Shown: piece by piece, positions 8,843 through 17,692 of the stretch
Position numbering within the stretch: position 1 is the stretch's first letter
How the letters are laid out: every line of letters starts with the position of its first letter
Source of the DNA: Polyangiaceae bacterium
Lineage (GTDB): Bacteria; Myxococcota_A; Polyangia; Polyangiales; Polyangiaceae
DNA: 44,800 bases
Direction: 5' to 3'
Assembly (NCBI GenBank): GCA_023150915.1
Contig: JAKLKA010000047.1
Coordinates: 1-44,800, forward strand
The notes under the pieces: generated by a model
Told to the model about the DNA's origin: nothing
Databases searched by the model: none
What the model saw: the letters and a program-made list of their open reading frames with translations, nothing else
Program-made: the position numbers and the translations under genes

Positions 8843-10060
8843 TCAGCACTTCGGCGGCTTCGTGGGGCCCGGCAGCACCGAGACCGGGGGCTTCACCGGC
8901 TTCCATTCGAACGCGAACGCGAAGCTCTGGGCGTCGCACGGCTTGCCGGGAGTGATCATCGTCGGACCGGCGCCCAGGTCGCGGGCCGGCAGCACGTAGC
9001 TGTCCATCAAGAGCCCCCCCAGCGCCGGCACGCACCCCACGAGCTCGAGGGCGATGGGGCGGAAGTACTTCTCGATCTCGCTGGTCGCGACGGCCGCCGA
9101 GAGCTGAGAGCTCACGACCTGATCGTGCTTGGCCGTGAGTTGCACGGCCAGAGTCGTGGTGAGGGTGTCGACCACGGTCAGACGATCGAACACGAACAGC
9201 GGCACCTTCTCGGGAGACTTGCCGAGATCGCCGCTGACCCAGACGTTCTTCGACAGGTAGCCCTTGTCGAACACGAAGAGCGGTTTGTCGACCAGGGGTG
9301 ACGGTGGGGCCGCGTCGCCGCCGCCGTCTTTCGGGCCGGCGTCCGCCGTGCCGCCGTCGCCCGCGTCGGCGCCCGCCGGTGCATCGGTCGACGCCTGGTC
9401 GATGGTGAACTGATCGGCGCCGTCCCAGCTGGGGGCCTTCTCGAAGGCGGGATTGCGCGGAACGCTCACGTAGAGCGCGCCGCGCACGTAGGGGTCGTCG
9501 GCGTCGCCCGAGAGGTCGTCCAGGCGTAGGATGTAGGTCGGAGTCTCGGCCGTGAGCAGCCCCGCGTGCAGCTCAGGCTCGAAGTTGATGCTGACCACCT
9601 GCGTGCCCACGGCGACCAACCGCCCCGCGGCGTTGTCGCGGCAGTCGTCGCCGTCTTCCAGCGAGTCCACCGATGCTGCCGAGGGCTGCTTGCACGTGGC
9701 CGACGAGTTGCTCTTCGAGATCTCGAGCGTCGTGCACTCACCGTCGATGTCGTGCCCAATGCGTCGCCAGGCCGTCTTGTCTGCCTTGCGAGTCTCGGGA
9801 TCGTGCGTGCCGATGAAGATGGTGCGCGCCGCGAACCACCGGGTGGCCCCGCCGCCGGGGACCGGGTCCCCCGGGGGCCGGCCGGGCGGCACTGGATCGG
9901 CGCCGGTGGGGCCGCTCTGGGCGTCGGGCGCGCCGCCGGTGCCGCCGCTGCCCAGGTTCGGATCGAGCTCTTTGTCCTCGATACCCAGCACGGCCTGGCA
10001 CGAGACCGCGACCGCGAGCGCCGACGAGGCGAGCGCAGCGAAGCGGGACAAGCTCACCAT
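8843..10060 (-). CDS. Exported lipoprotein, unknown function
   Basis: 405 residues. The N-terminus (MVSLSRFAALASSALAVAVSC) is a lipoprotein signal peptide with Cys21, followed by QAVLGIEDKEL; a Cys-(X)3-LGI(D/E)D start recurs in many myxobacterial surface lipoproteins. A Gly/Pro linker (40-75) precedes the folded part, and an Asp/Gly/Ala-rich linker lies near residues 240-265. The C-terminal third contains a strand-rich section ending in PPKC. No catalytic motif is recognised. ATG 10060 overlaps the end of the upstream TPR gene in ATGGTGA, so translation is likely coupled. It is the third gene of a kinase - TPR - lipoprotein operon. Confidence 0.75.
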   Translation of the reverse strand: MVSLSRFAALASSALAVAVSCQAVLGIEDKELDPNLGSGGTGGAPDAQSGPTGADPVPPGRPPGDPVPGGGATRWFAARTIFIGTHDPETRKADKTAWRRIGHDIDGECTTLEISKSNSSATCKQPSAASVDSLEDGDDCRDNAAGRLVAVGTQVVSINFEPELHAGLLTAETPTYILRLDDLSGDADDPYVRGALYVSVPRNPAFEKAPSWDGADQFTIDQASTDAPAGADAGDGGTADAGPKDGGGDAAPPSPLVDKPLFVFDKGYLSKNVWVSGDLGKSPEKVPLFVFDRLTVVDTLTTTLAVQLTAKHDQVVSSQLSAAVATSEIEKYFRPIALELVGCVPALGGLLMDSYVLPARDLGAGPTMITPGKPCDAQSFAFAFEWKPVKPPVSVLPGPTKPPKC

Positions 10061-11052
10061 CGACCGGAGAGAAGGATACCCGAAGACCGCGTGCCGATCG
10101 AAGGGGCCAGCCGAACTTTCGCGCTTTTCGCGGGAGCGGGCCGCTCTTTCGCGGTCGGCTCGGTCAGGTGGAAGTACGCGCCGACACCGATCGCGACCAG
10201 CCCCACGCCGAACCCGATGTTGCTGACGGTGGCGGAGCGATCGGCTTCGTCGTTCAGGTCGAGCCCCTGTTGGCTGCACTTCTGCCCGTCGCAGTGCTCT
10301 TCGGCGGCGTTCTTCTTCGACAGCGCGCGCAGCCCGAAATAGCCGCCCACGCCCAGCGCGACCACACCCACACCACCGGCCACGTACACTACGATGCGCG
10401 ACGAATCGCCGCCGCCGGAACCCTTCTCGCCTTTCGGGTCAGGGTCGCCCCGCGGCGGGGGCGGCGCTGCCGGCAGCTTCTCGAGCTTGGGAACGACCAG
10501 CGTCTTCTGCTCGGCGGGCGAGACGCGCACTTCCGTGCGCCAGGTGCGGTAGCCGCTGGCACTGGCCGAGATCGCGACCGCGACGCCCGGATCCACTGGC
10601 ACCGCGGTGCCCCAAGCGCCTTCGCCCACGCTCTCGCCCCCGCGCTGGATGGTCAGGCCGTGTACGCGGGCTTCGCTGGGGACGTCGATGGTGAGCCGGG
10701 CCAGCTTCTTTTCGAGCTCGGCGAGCTCTTTCCCCGCCAGCCGCACCCGATCGCCGCGCTTGGCTTGTTTTGCCAGCTCCATCGCCTCTTGGAACTCGAC
10801 CCAGGCGCTGGCCGTACGGCCTTCGCGCGCGTGGCAAACCGCCAGGTTGAGCAGGGTGCCGCCCTGAGGGTCGAGCCGCTGGCTCTCTTCGAGCTTGCGA
10901 CACGCCTCTGCATACCGCTTCTTGGCGAAGAGCTGCTTGGCGTCGCGGAACAGAGCCTCGGCTGCCGCGCGATCGGACGGTGCGGGGTCGGCGCTCGCCC
11001 GGAGCGGAACCAGCAGCATCAGCACTGCGACGACCACACGCCAGGGCGCCAT
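10054..11052 (-). CDS. Exported TPR protein with PEGA-like domain and membrane segments
   Basis: 332 residues. A signal peptide (MAPWRVVVAVLMLLVPLRASA) is followed by TPR-like helices at about 27-115 (EALFRDAKQLFAKKRYAEAC, LLNLAVCHAREG). Then a short beta domain at 118-195 (LTIDVPSEARVHGLTIQRGG) resembles PEGA domains. A Gly/Lys linker precedes two hydrophobic, Gly-rich segments near 220-240 and 280-300. This layout is common beside Ser/Thr kinases in Polyangia. Its ATG (11050-11052) overlaps the stop of the upstream kinase in TGATG, and its end overlaps the next gene. It probably sits in the envelope and acts with the kinase, a role inferred only from the operon. Confidence 0.75.
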   Translation of the reverse strand: MAPWRVVVAVLMLLVPLRASADPAPSDRAAAEALFRDAKQLFAKKRYAEACRKLEESQRLDPQGGTLLNLAVCHAREGRTASAWVEFQEAMELAKQAKRGDRVRLAGKELAELEKKLARLTIDVPSEARVHGLTIQRGGESVGEGAWGTAVPVDPGVAVAISASASGYRTWRTEVRVSPAEQKTLVVPKLEKLPAAPPPPRGDPDPKGEKGSGGGDSSRIVVYVAGGVGVVALGVGGYFGLRALSKKNAAEEHCDGQKCSQQGLDLNDEADRSATVSNIGFGVGLVAIGVGAYFHLTEPTAKERPAPAKSAKVRLAPSIGTRSSGILLSGRW

Positions 11053-12401
11053 CAGAGTCGTCCGCCGAGCGGATCTGCGTTCGGCCGGTTCGGGCGAGGC
11101 TTTTGGGCCGACGCGGTCGCCGCCGGCTTGACCCCGGCGTCCCCGGGCGTGGGCAGTGGGGTGGGGGCCGGGGCAGCAGCGGGCGGTGCTGCCGGCCGCG
11201 CCGACGCGGCCTCGTTGGCGGGGCTCGCCTCGATCTCGGGCTGCGGCGGCGCTTCGCGGAACCAGGCCAGCGCGATCATGGTGATGCTGATGGCCGAGAA
11301 CACCGCCACGCCCACCCCCAAACCCACCGCGATGCCTCGCCGGGTGCTCATCCGGCGTTGATGGGTCGTGCCCCAGGCATTCGCGGTATTGCGCAGCGAT
11401 GGGTAGGGCCCGGAGACCCCGGCGCTGCCAGTGGTGCCTGCCAGGTGTTTGGCCACCGCAATGGCGAAGATCCGATCGAGGTGCTGCCGCGACGACGCGG
11501 CGGTGAAGGGCGCCAGCTCTTGCACCAGCTCGTGCACGCTCTGAGGGCGGTCGGCGGGCTTCTTCGCCAGACAGCGCAGGATCACGCGTTCGATCTCGGC
11601 GGGCAGATCGGGACGCAGGTGCGACGGCGGCAGCGGCTCGTCGCTGACGATCATCGCCGACAGCGCAGGCAGCGATTCCGCGATGAACGGCGCCTTCCCC
11701 GTCATGATCTCGTACAGCACCACGCCCAGCGACCAGATGTCGGTGCGGTGGTCCACGTTTCGAGCGCTGCGGACCTGCTCGGGCGACATGTGCGTCGGTG
11801 TGCCGAACACCTCGCTCGTTCCGGTCAGGCTGGGGGTGTGGTCTTGCTCGAACCAGTCGGCCTTCGAGATGCCGAAGTCGAGCACCTTGACCAGCCCGCG
11901 CTGCCCGGGGTTCTCGAGAACCATGATGTTCTCGGGCTTGAGGTCCCGGTGCACGATACCGGCGGCGTGGCAGTGCGCGACCGCGACGGCGGCCTGCAGC
12001 AGATAGTCGAGCCCCTCTTGCAGCGGCAGCGCTCCGCGGTGTTCGACCAGGCGCGAGAGCGGAGCCCCCACGACGAACTCCATCACCATGAAGGGCGTCT
12101 GATCGTCGAGCCGGCCGACCTCGAACACCTTGACCACGTGATCGCTGTCGATGGCGCTGGCGGCACGTGCCTCGCGCAGGAAGCGCTCGACGCCCAGCAC
12201 GCTCTTGGCTGCGCGCGGCGGCAAGAGCTTGATGGCGACGCGTCGGCCGAGATCGGTCTGGATCGCGCTGACCACCGCGGCCATGCCGCCCGAGCCGAGC
12301 AGCCCCTCGATCTGGTAGCGGCCCGCGAGCACCGTTCCCGGTTCGGGCACCCAGCTTTCGGACGAGTCCGAAGGCGGCACGCTGTCGCCGAGCCTGGGCA
12401 T
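11052..12401 (-). CDS. Hanks-type Ser/Thr protein kinase, single-pass membrane
   Basis: 449 residues. The kinase domain covers about 29-290: GSGGMAAVV loop (36-44), Lys58 in VAIKLL, HRDLKPENIMV, DFGISKAD, GTPTHMSPEQ in the activation segment and DIWSLGVVLYEIMTGKAPF. All catalytic residues are present, so it should be active. A hydrophobic span near 355-380 (GIAVGLGVGVAVFSAI...) follows a 70-residue spacer. The remaining tail is Ala/Pro-rich with no visible sensor fold, so it is probably in the periplasm. ATG 12401 has AGGTAAG upstream. It is the first gene of an operon with the TPR protein and lipoprotein, both overlapping, which suggests those are its membrane-side partners. Confidence 0.92.
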   Translation of the reverse strand: MPRLGDSVPPSDSSESWVPEPGTVLAGRYQIEGLLGSGGMAAVVSAIQTDLGRRVAIKLLPPRAAKSVLGVERFLREARAASAIDSDHVVKVFEVGRLDDQTPFMVMEFVVGAPLSRLVEHRGALPLQEGLDYLLQAAVAVAHCHAAGIVHRDLKPENIMVLENPGQRGLVKVLDFGISKADWFEQDHTPSLTGTSEVFGTPTHMSPEQVRSARNVDHRTDIWSLGVVLYEIMTGKAPFIAESLPALSAMIVSDEPLPPSHLRPDLPAEIERVILRCLAKKPADRPQSVHELVQELAPFTAASSRQHLDRIFAIAVAKHLAGTTGSAGVSGPYPSLRNTANAWGTTHQRRMSTRRGIAVGLGVGVAVFSAISITMIALAWFREAPPQPEIEASPANEAASARPAAPPAAAPAPTPLPTPGDAGVKPAATASAQKPRPNRPNADPLGGRL

Positions 12402-12458
12402 CGCAGCGATCTTACCTAGAAAACGCCCCCGCCGCCGGGAATATCGTGCGGCGTGCGG

Positions 12459-12959
12459 TCACGAGCCGAGGGCGACGTGCGTCAGGTGGGCCTCGCCACC
12501 GGGAGCGTCGCCGCTCATGTCGAGGTCGACCACCAGCTTGGCACGCTCGGGATGGCACGCGGCGCCCTCTTCCTTGCCGCACCAGTAATACGAGAGATCG
12601 ACCTCTGCGGGACCCGTGGCGCCATCGGCGACGTCCACCGGAATGCGCAAGGGAAGCTGCCCAGGCTGGAGTTTTCCGCGGACGCGGTTCGGAAAGCTCA
12701 GGTGCGCGCCGCGCGCCTCGACCGTCAGCGGTGCGCCCTCGGTCAGCTTGCCGCTCTTGGGTGGAAGCAGCGAGATCACCAAGGTGCCGCGGCCGGGGCC
12801 CAGCTGTCCGACGGCACGCACGCGCTGCGCGCGCGCCGGGGCAAGCCCCGCGCTGCTGTCGGCGGGCGCCGGTGCGTCGCGTGTGGCGCCCTCGCGCCGG
12901 GCACAGCCGGCCGCCATCAGGCCCAACACACCGACCACCACCATGCCTCGCAGCGACAT
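12459..12959 (-). CDS. Small lipoprotein, unknown function
   Basis: 166 residues. ATG 12959 gives MSLRGMVVVGVLGLMAAGCA, a lipoprotein signal with lipobox LMAAGC; ATG 12944 is a possible internal alternative. The mature protein has a disordered Ala/Pro start and one compact beta-rich domain (LVISLLPPKSGKLTEGAPLTV, then SYYWCGKEEGAACHPE, then AKLVVDL). The strand pattern and the paired Cys recall the C-terminal beta domain of NHL-repeat/thioredoxin proteins, but that is a weak resemblance from memory. It is upstream of nothing on its own strand except the kinase operon 57 bp away, and diverges from glgP. Function unknown. Confidence 0.65.
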   Translation of the reverse strand: MSLRGMVVVGVLGLMAAGCARREGATRDAPAPADSSAGLAPARAQRVRAVGQLGPGRGTLVISLLPPKSGKLTEGAPLTVEARGAHLSFPNRVRGKLQPGQLPLRIPVDVADGATGPAEVDLSYYWCGKEEGAACHPERAKLVVDLDMSGDAPGGEAHLTHVALGS

Positions 12960-13074
12960 TTCGGAACGATAGAGCCAGGAACGCGGCACGAGGGTTCTCT
13001 GTTCCCGTGATCTTGAGGCAAACCGCGGGAAAATCCAGTCGAAACTGCGGCTGGTCTGGTAGCTTCCGCCGCTG

Positions 13075-15537
13075 ATGACCGACCCGACCCCCGATGCGGC
13101 CCACGCCGACGACCTACCGCTGACCGCCGAGTCGATGCGGAAGAGCTTCTTGAAGCACGTCCGCCACACCCAGGGGAAGGACCCGAGCGTCGCCACGCAG
13201 CTGGATCATTTCATGGCCGCTGCACACGCCGCGCGGGATCGGATGTCCGACCGTTGGACCCGGACGTCCCTGCGCTACGCCCGCGAGCAACCCAAGCGGG
13301 TCTACTACCTCTCGATGGAGTTCTTGCTCGGGCGCCTGCTCGAGGACGGGCTCTTGAACTTGGGCTGCCTCGAGGCCGCCGAAGAGGGAATGCTCGAGAC
13401 CGGCGTGGCGCTCTCGGATGCGGCCGACCAAGAGCACGACGCCGGGCTCGGCAACGGCGGTCTCGGTCGCCTGGCGGCTTGCTTTCTCGACTCGATGGCC
13501 ACCCTCGGCATCGCCGGCATCGGCTACGGCATCCGCTACGAGTACGGCATCTTCTTGCAAGACATCGTGCGCGGCGAGCAGTTCGAGCGGCCCGACCCCT
13601 GGCTGCGCTACGGCAACCCCTGGGAGTTCGAGCGGCCCGAGCGTCGCTACGCCGTCCACTTCGGTGGGCGGGTGATCCAGTACACCGGCTCCCGCGGTCG
13701 GCGCGTGCACGAGTGGGTCGACACGCACCAGGTCTTGGCCGTGGCGTACGACACGCCGGTGCCCGGCTTCGAGAACGGTGTGGTCAACACGCTACGGCTC
13801 TGGTCGGCGAAGGCGACGCGAGCCTTCGACATCTCGTATTTCAACCAGGGCGACTACATCAAGGCGGTCGAAGACAAGGCGGCCACCGAGACCATCTCGC
13901 GCGTGCTCTACCCGAACGACGCACAGCTGGCCGGCAAAGAGCTGCGGCTCAAACAAGAGTACTTCCTGGTCTCTGCCACGCTGCAAGACGCCGTGGCACG
14001 CCACCTGACCCGGCACGAAGATCTGACCGACTTCCACCGCTTCGCCATCTTCCAGCTGAACGACACTCACCCCGCGCTGGCGGTGGCCGAGCTGATGCGG
14101 CTGATGGTCGACCGCCACGGGCTCAGCTGGGACCAAGCGTGGGAAGTGACGCGCCAGTGCTTCGCGTACACCAACCACACCATCATGCCCGAGGCGCTCG
14201 AGCGCTGGCCGGTGTGGCTGATGGAGCGCCTCTTGCCGCGGCACCTGCAGATCATCTACGAGATCAATGCGCGCTTCCTGGAGCAAGTCCGCAGGGCCTT
14301 CCCGGGGGACGAGGCGCGCGCGCAGCGCATGAGCCTGATCGAAGAGGGGCACGAGAAACAGGTGCGCATGGCCCACCTGGCCATCGTGGGCAGCCACAAG
14401 GTGAACGGCGTATCGGCCTTGCATTCACGGCTGATCCGCGAGGCCTTGTTCCGGGACTTTGCCGAGCTTCTGCCCGACAAGTTCGTCAACCAGACCAACG
14501 GCGTCACGCCGCGCCGCTGGCTGATGAAGTGCAACCCCGAGCTGGCCCGGTTGATCACCCGCCACATCGGCCGGGGCTGGGCCACCGACCTGGACCAGCT
14601 GACGCGGCTCGAGCCCTTCGCCGACGACCCGGCATTCCAGGCAGAGTGGCGCGGCATCAAGCAGCGGAACAAGGAGAGGTTCGCCCGCTGGTTGCGCCGG
14701 GCCCACGGGCTCGAGCTCGACCCCACGCACCTGGTCGATTCGCAGGTCAAGCGCATCCACGAGTACAAACGGCAGCTGCTCAACGTTCTGCACGTGGTCT
14801 CGCTGTACCAGCGCCTGCGGCGCAGCCGGGGCGGCGACACCGTGCCGCGGACCTTCGTCTTCGGCGGTAAGGCCGCGCCCGGCTACGCCATGGCCAAGCG
14901 CATCGTCCACCTGATCAACGCGGTGGCCACCAAAGTGAACGCCGACGAGAGCACCCGGCACTTGCTGCGCGTGTTGTTCGTGCCCAACTATTCGGTCACG
15001 GCAGCGGAGCTGATCATTCCCGCGAGCGACGTGTCGGAGCAGATCTCGACCGCCGGTATGGAGGCATCGGGCACCGGCAACATGAAGTTCGCGTTGAACG
15101 GCGCGCTCACCATCGGGACCCTCGACGGCGCCAACATCGAGATCAAGGACGCGGTGGGCGACGAGAACATCTTCATCTTCGGGCTCACCGCCGAAGAGGT
15201 CGAGGCGCGCCGTCACGACTACGACCCGTACCCGATCTACCACGCGGACCCCGAGCTGCGCGCGGCGCTCGACGCCATCAGCGGCGGACTGTTCTCTCCC
15301 GAAGACCCTGGCTGTTTCCGCCCGATCGTCGACGCGCTCTTGGCGGGCGGCGATCGCTACTTCACGCTGGCGGACTTCCGGAGCTACACCCGCGCCCACG
15401 GCGTGCTCGAGCAGACCTACCTGGAGCCCGCCGTGTGGACCCGGCGGTCGATCGTGAACGTGGCGCGGATGGGATACTTCTCTTCCGATCGCACGCTGCG
15501 GGGCTACGCCCGGGACATCTGGGGCGTACCCGCCTGA
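13075..15537 (+). CDS. glgP: Glycogen/starch/maltodextrin phosphorylase
   Basis: 820 residues, the usual length of GT35 phosphorylases, which release glucose-1-phosphate from alpha-1,4-glucans. Characteristic stretches are YYLSMEFLLGR, AGLGNGGLGRLAACFLDS, QLNDTHPALAV, VNQTNGVTPRRW, the RIHEYKRQLLN motif and EASGTGNMKFALNG with the PLP-binding Lys671. The sequence is complete and shows no damage. ATG 13075 lies shortly after the divergent lipoprotein's start (115 bp between). The last 34 bases overlap the 3' end of the convergent histidine kinase gene. Phosphorylases are commonly controlled by adenylate level or phosphorylation in eukaryotes; here control is not visible, but the neighbouring island is full of CBS adenylate-sensor-type proteins. 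Confidence 0.97.
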   Translation: MTDPTPDAAHADDLPLTAESMRKSFLKHVRHTQGKDPSVATQLDHFMAAAHAARDRMSDRWTRTSLRYAREQPKRVYYLSMEFLLGRLLEDGLLNLGCLEAAEEGMLETGVALSDAADQEHDAGLGNGGLGRLAACFLDSMATLGIAGIGYGIRYEYGIFLQDIVRGEQFERPDPWLRYGNPWEFERPERRYAVHFGGRVIQYTGSRGRRVHEWVDTHQVLAVAYDTPVPGFENGVVNTLRLWSAKATRAFDISYFNQGDYIKAVEDKAATETISRVLYPNDAQLAGKELRLKQEYFLVSATLQDAVARHLTRHEDLTDFHRFAIFQLNDTHPALAVAELMRLMVDRHGLSWDQAWEVTRQCFAYTNHTIMPEALERWPVWLMERLLPRHLQIIYEINARFLEQVRRAFPGDEARAQRMSLIEEGHEKQVRMAHLAIVGSHKVNGVSALHSRLIREALFRDFAELLPDKFVNQTNGVTPRRWLMKCNPELARLITRHIGRGWATDLDQLTRLEPFADDPAFQAEWRGIKQRNKERFARWLRRAHGLELDPTHLVDSQVKRIHEYKRQLLNVLHVVSLYQRLRRSRGGDTVPRTFVFGGKAAPGYAMAKRIVHLINAVATKVNADESTRHLLRVLFVPNYSVTAAELIIPASDVSEQISTAGMEASGTGNMKFALNGALTIGTLDGANIEIKDAVGDENIFIFGLTAEEVEARRHDYDPYPIYHADPELRAALDAISGGLFSPEDPGCFRPIVDALLAGGDRYFTLADFRSYTRAHGVLEQTYLEPAVWTRRSIVNVARMGYFSSDRTLRGYARDIWGVPA

Positions 15538-16922
15538 TCCGGCGCCTCGCGTGGGCCCATCCCGATCTCCTCCAGCCAGACCGCGACGCGCGTCCCGCAC
15601 CCCGGCTCGCTCCAGAGATCGAGGTGGCCCCCGGACTGGTCCGCGATGGCGAGCACGGTGGCCAGGCCCAAGCCCGTGCCCTTGCCCGATTCCTTGGTGG
15701 TGAAGAACGCCTCGAACGCCCGGCGGCGAGTGGCCTCGTCCATGCCGTGGCCTTGGTCCTCGACCTCGAGCACGGCCCAGCGCCCGGCGGCCGGGGTGCC
15801 GTGCGAAAGCTGCTGTTCGCGCTCGAGCTCGACGACCTTGCTGCGCAGGGTGAGCCGTCCGCCGTTCGGCATGGCGTCGCGGGCGTTCAGCGCCAGGTTC
15901 AGCAGCACCTGGTGCAGCTGAACCTCGTCGGCCAGGACGGTCGCGGGCTCGTTGCACTGCGTGACCAGTTGAATGTCCGAGGGCAGCACCCGCGCTAGGG
16001 TCTTCTGGTAGCCGTCGATCACGGCGTCGAGCGAGAGCGCGGCCGGGCGCGGCGCTTCGCGCCGACTGAGCACCAAGAGCTGCCGGGCAAGCGCGCTGGC
16101 GTCGTCGACGGCTTCGCCGATGGCGGCCAGCGCTTCGCCGCGCCGGTCGTCGCCGACCTTGGTGCTTCCCAGGAGCTCGGCCCACATCCGTACCACCAAG
16201 AGCGAGTTGTTGAAGTCGTGGGCGACGCCTGCGGCGAGCCGCCCCACGGCTTCCAGGCGTTGGGCCTCGAGGGCCGTCTGCTCGGCCGCGGCGCGGCGGC
16301 GCTCTGCCTCGGTACGCTGCTCCGCGAGCTCGCGCTCACGCGCGACGGCGAGCTCGAGTCGTTCGACCAGACGCACGATGCCGAGACCGATCAGACCGAG
16401 CAGGGCCAGCGCCACGCCCATGGTCCGTGCCCACGCCAGCCCGTTGTGGGGGGCAAGGTCGTCGGCGCCGGCCAGTGGAACCACACCGCGGATGGCGGCC
16501 CACGCTGCGAGCGCGGTCGACACGGCAGCCGCTGCCAGCACCCCGATCAGCGCGCGCCGCCCGAGCAGCAGCCCCGCCGTGACCACCGTGGCCGCGCAGG
16601 AAATGGCAGGGCCAGCGAGGAAGCCGACCGCGACCAGGCCGGTGACCGACGCGGCGAACATCACGCTGACGACCAGCCACGAGCGTGCGCGCGCCGGCAG
16701 GCGAGGCCGCCGGTACTCGAGCGCGCTCGCGAGGGCAGTGAGCACGGCGACCCCCTGCACCAACGCCCGGCCCGGCCCGCCCTGCAACGTGACGCCCGCG
16801 GCCACCGCCATGGCGGCAGCCACCGCGCCGCAGGACAAGAGCAACACGTGCGTGAGGCTGGCCCGCCACGCCGACACGGTCGGCGGATCACGACTGGGCT
16901 CGCTTGGAACGGGTCCCCCCAA
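15504..16922 (-). CDS. Membrane histidine kinase (NtrB-like catalytic core)
   Basis: 472 residues. The first 185 residues hold about six hydrophobic segments with no large extracytoplasmic domain. A coiled region (190-225, ELAVARERELAEQRTEAE) leads to the dimerisation helix with phospho-acceptor His235 in GVAHDFNN. The ATPase domain shows the N box (LLNLALNARDAM), G1 (DQGHGMD) and G2 (GKGTGLGLATV). The HDFNN form of the H box is usual for kinases that partner with sigma-54 activators. The start is TTG 16922, preceded at nine bases by GAGGAG. It lies 63 bp downstream of the CBS gene 16986-17480 on the same strand, probably one operon, and overlaps glgP tail to tail by 34 bp. No receiver is attached. 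Confidence 0.88.
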   Translation of the reverse strand: MGGPVPSEPSRDPPTVSAWRASLTHVLLLSCGAVAAAMAVAAGVTLQGGPGRALVQGVAVLTALASALEYRRPRLPARARSWLVVSVMFAASVTGLVAVGFLAGPAISCAATVVTAGLLLGRRALIGVLAAAAVSTALAAWAAIRGVVPLAGADDLAPHNGLAWARTMGVALALLGLIGLGIVRLVERLELAVARERELAEQRTEAERRRAAAEQTALEAQRLEAVGRLAAGVAHDFNNSLLVVRMWAELLGSTKVGDDRRGEALAAIGEAVDDASALARQLLVLSRREAPRPAALSLDAVIDGYQKTLARVLPSDIQLVTQCNEPATVLADEVQLHQVLLNLALNARDAMPNGGRLTLRSKVVELEREQQLSHGTPAAGRWAVLEVEDQGHGMDEATRRRAFEAFFTTKESGKGTGLGLATVLAIADQSGGHLDLWSEPGCGTRVAVWLEEIGMGPREAPDQAGTPQMSRA

Positions 16923-16985
16923 AGCTGGTGCTCCTCGATGCAGTCTAACCGGAACCAGCGGTCCGGGAGGAGGAGCTTGGTGGGC

Positions 16986-17480
16986 TCACCGGCCGGCGTG
17001 AAGCGCAGCGATCGGCCAGGTCCCGGAGACGGGGGGGGCCCCCTCGAGGGCCTCGAGCACGTCCATGGCCGTCACCATCCCGGCCAACCGGCCCTCGGCG
17101 TCGACGACCACGAAGAAGTCGCGGTTCTCGTCCAGCAGGGCGGCGTGCACCGAGCGCAGGGTGGACGTCTCGGGCACGAATCGACCGCCCGAGCGGGCCG
17201 CGTCGAGGACCGTCGCCTGCTCGAAGCGCGCCGGAGTCAGCCGCCGCGCCAGGGCCAGCACTTCGGTCGCGGTGACGACGCCGAGCGGACGCCTGCGTTC
17301 GTCGACCACGACCAGCATGCTGGAGCCGGGCCGGACCAGCAACTCTGCGGCGCGAGTCAGGGCCGTCGATGCCGTCACGACCGGGGGCAGACGCAGCAAG
17401 CCCGTTATGGAAGCGACGCGGGGCAGCTCCGACTCGTCTCGGGCCGAGCCCGTCCCCACCGGTTGAATGGCCTGGATCAT
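16986..17480 (-). CDS. Tandem CBS-domain protein 1
   Basis: 164 residues with two CBS motifs, about 35-85 (ALTRAAELLVRPGSSMLVVVDERRRPLGVVTATEVL) and 95-150 (TLRSVHAALLDENRDFFVVVDAEGRLAGMVTAMDVLEAL). CBS pairs bind adenosine nucleotides such as AMP, ATP or SAM. No other domain is attached. ATG 17480 has a strong GGAGGAGGGA ribosome-binding site; the long upstream frame has none. The gene diverges from CBS protein 2 and is followed by the histidine kinase at 15504-16922. A sigma-54-type promoter (17531-17544) would start its transcript near 17520, giving a leader of about 40 nt. Ligand not determined. Confidence 0.85.
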   Translation of the reverse strand: MIQAIQPVGTGSARDESELPRVASITGLLRLPPVVTASTALTRAAELLVRPGSSMLVVVDERRRPLGVVTATEVLALARRLTPARFEQATVLDAARSGGRFVPETSTLRSVHAALLDENRDFFVVVDAEGRLAGMVTAMDVLEALEGAPPVSGTWPIAALHAGR

Positions 17481-17530
17481 TCCCTCCTCCGTTCTGCGCC
17501 GAAGCGGCGGCCGGCGCAGGGCTGCTCTCA

Positions 17531-17546
17531 GCAAGAGGCATTCCAG
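17531..17546 (-). promoter_or_regulatory. Putative sigma-54 promoter for the CBS1-histidine kinase operon
   Basis: Read on the minus strand the site is TGGAATGCCTCTTGCT: GG at 17544-17543 and GC at 17532-17531, exactly ten bases between, with the full TTGCT -12 element and TGG...G of the -24 element. The predicted transcript start is near 17520, leaving about 40 nt to the ATG at 17480 and its strong ribosome-binding site. GG-N10-GC is frequent by chance in GC-rich DNA, so the extended match and location carry the weight. Confidence 0.45.
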
Positions 17547-17622
17547 CGGAGCTGTGCCCGATCTCGCGTCGCTTCTCGGCGCCGTCCGTGGCAGCACGCC
17601 CCAGTTGGTGCGCATTGCCTCG

Positions 17623-17642
17623 CGCCACCGGTGGGCGTGGCG
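17623..17642. promoter_or_regulatory. Palindrome between divergent sigma-54 sites, candidate activator site
   Basis: CCACCGGTGG (17625-17634) is a perfect 10-bp palindrome nested within CGCCAC / GTGGCG (17623-17628 and 17637-17642). It lies about 110 bp upstream of the predicted minus-strand start and 60 bp upstream of the plus-strand one, a range usable by sigma-54 activators with Fis-type HTH domains such as the one at 20365-21780. No binding is shown. Confidence 0.3.
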
Positions 17643-17663
17643 GTACTTCCGGCGCCCCGGTGC

Positions 17664-17680
17664 TGGCACGACAGGTGCTT
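17664..17680 (+). promoter_or_regulatory. Putative sigma-54 promoter for the CBS2-kinase-receiver-activator operon
   Basis: TGGCACGACAGGTGCT carries the full -24 element TGGCACG (GG 17665-17666), ten bases, then GC (17677-17678); the -12 box is GTGCT rather than TTGCT. The predicted start is near 17690, only a few bases before the GTG at 17693. That would give a nearly leaderless mRNA unless translation begins further downstream (for example GTG 17750 or ATG 17753). Confidence 0.45.
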
Positions 17681-17692
17681 CACCCATCGAGC

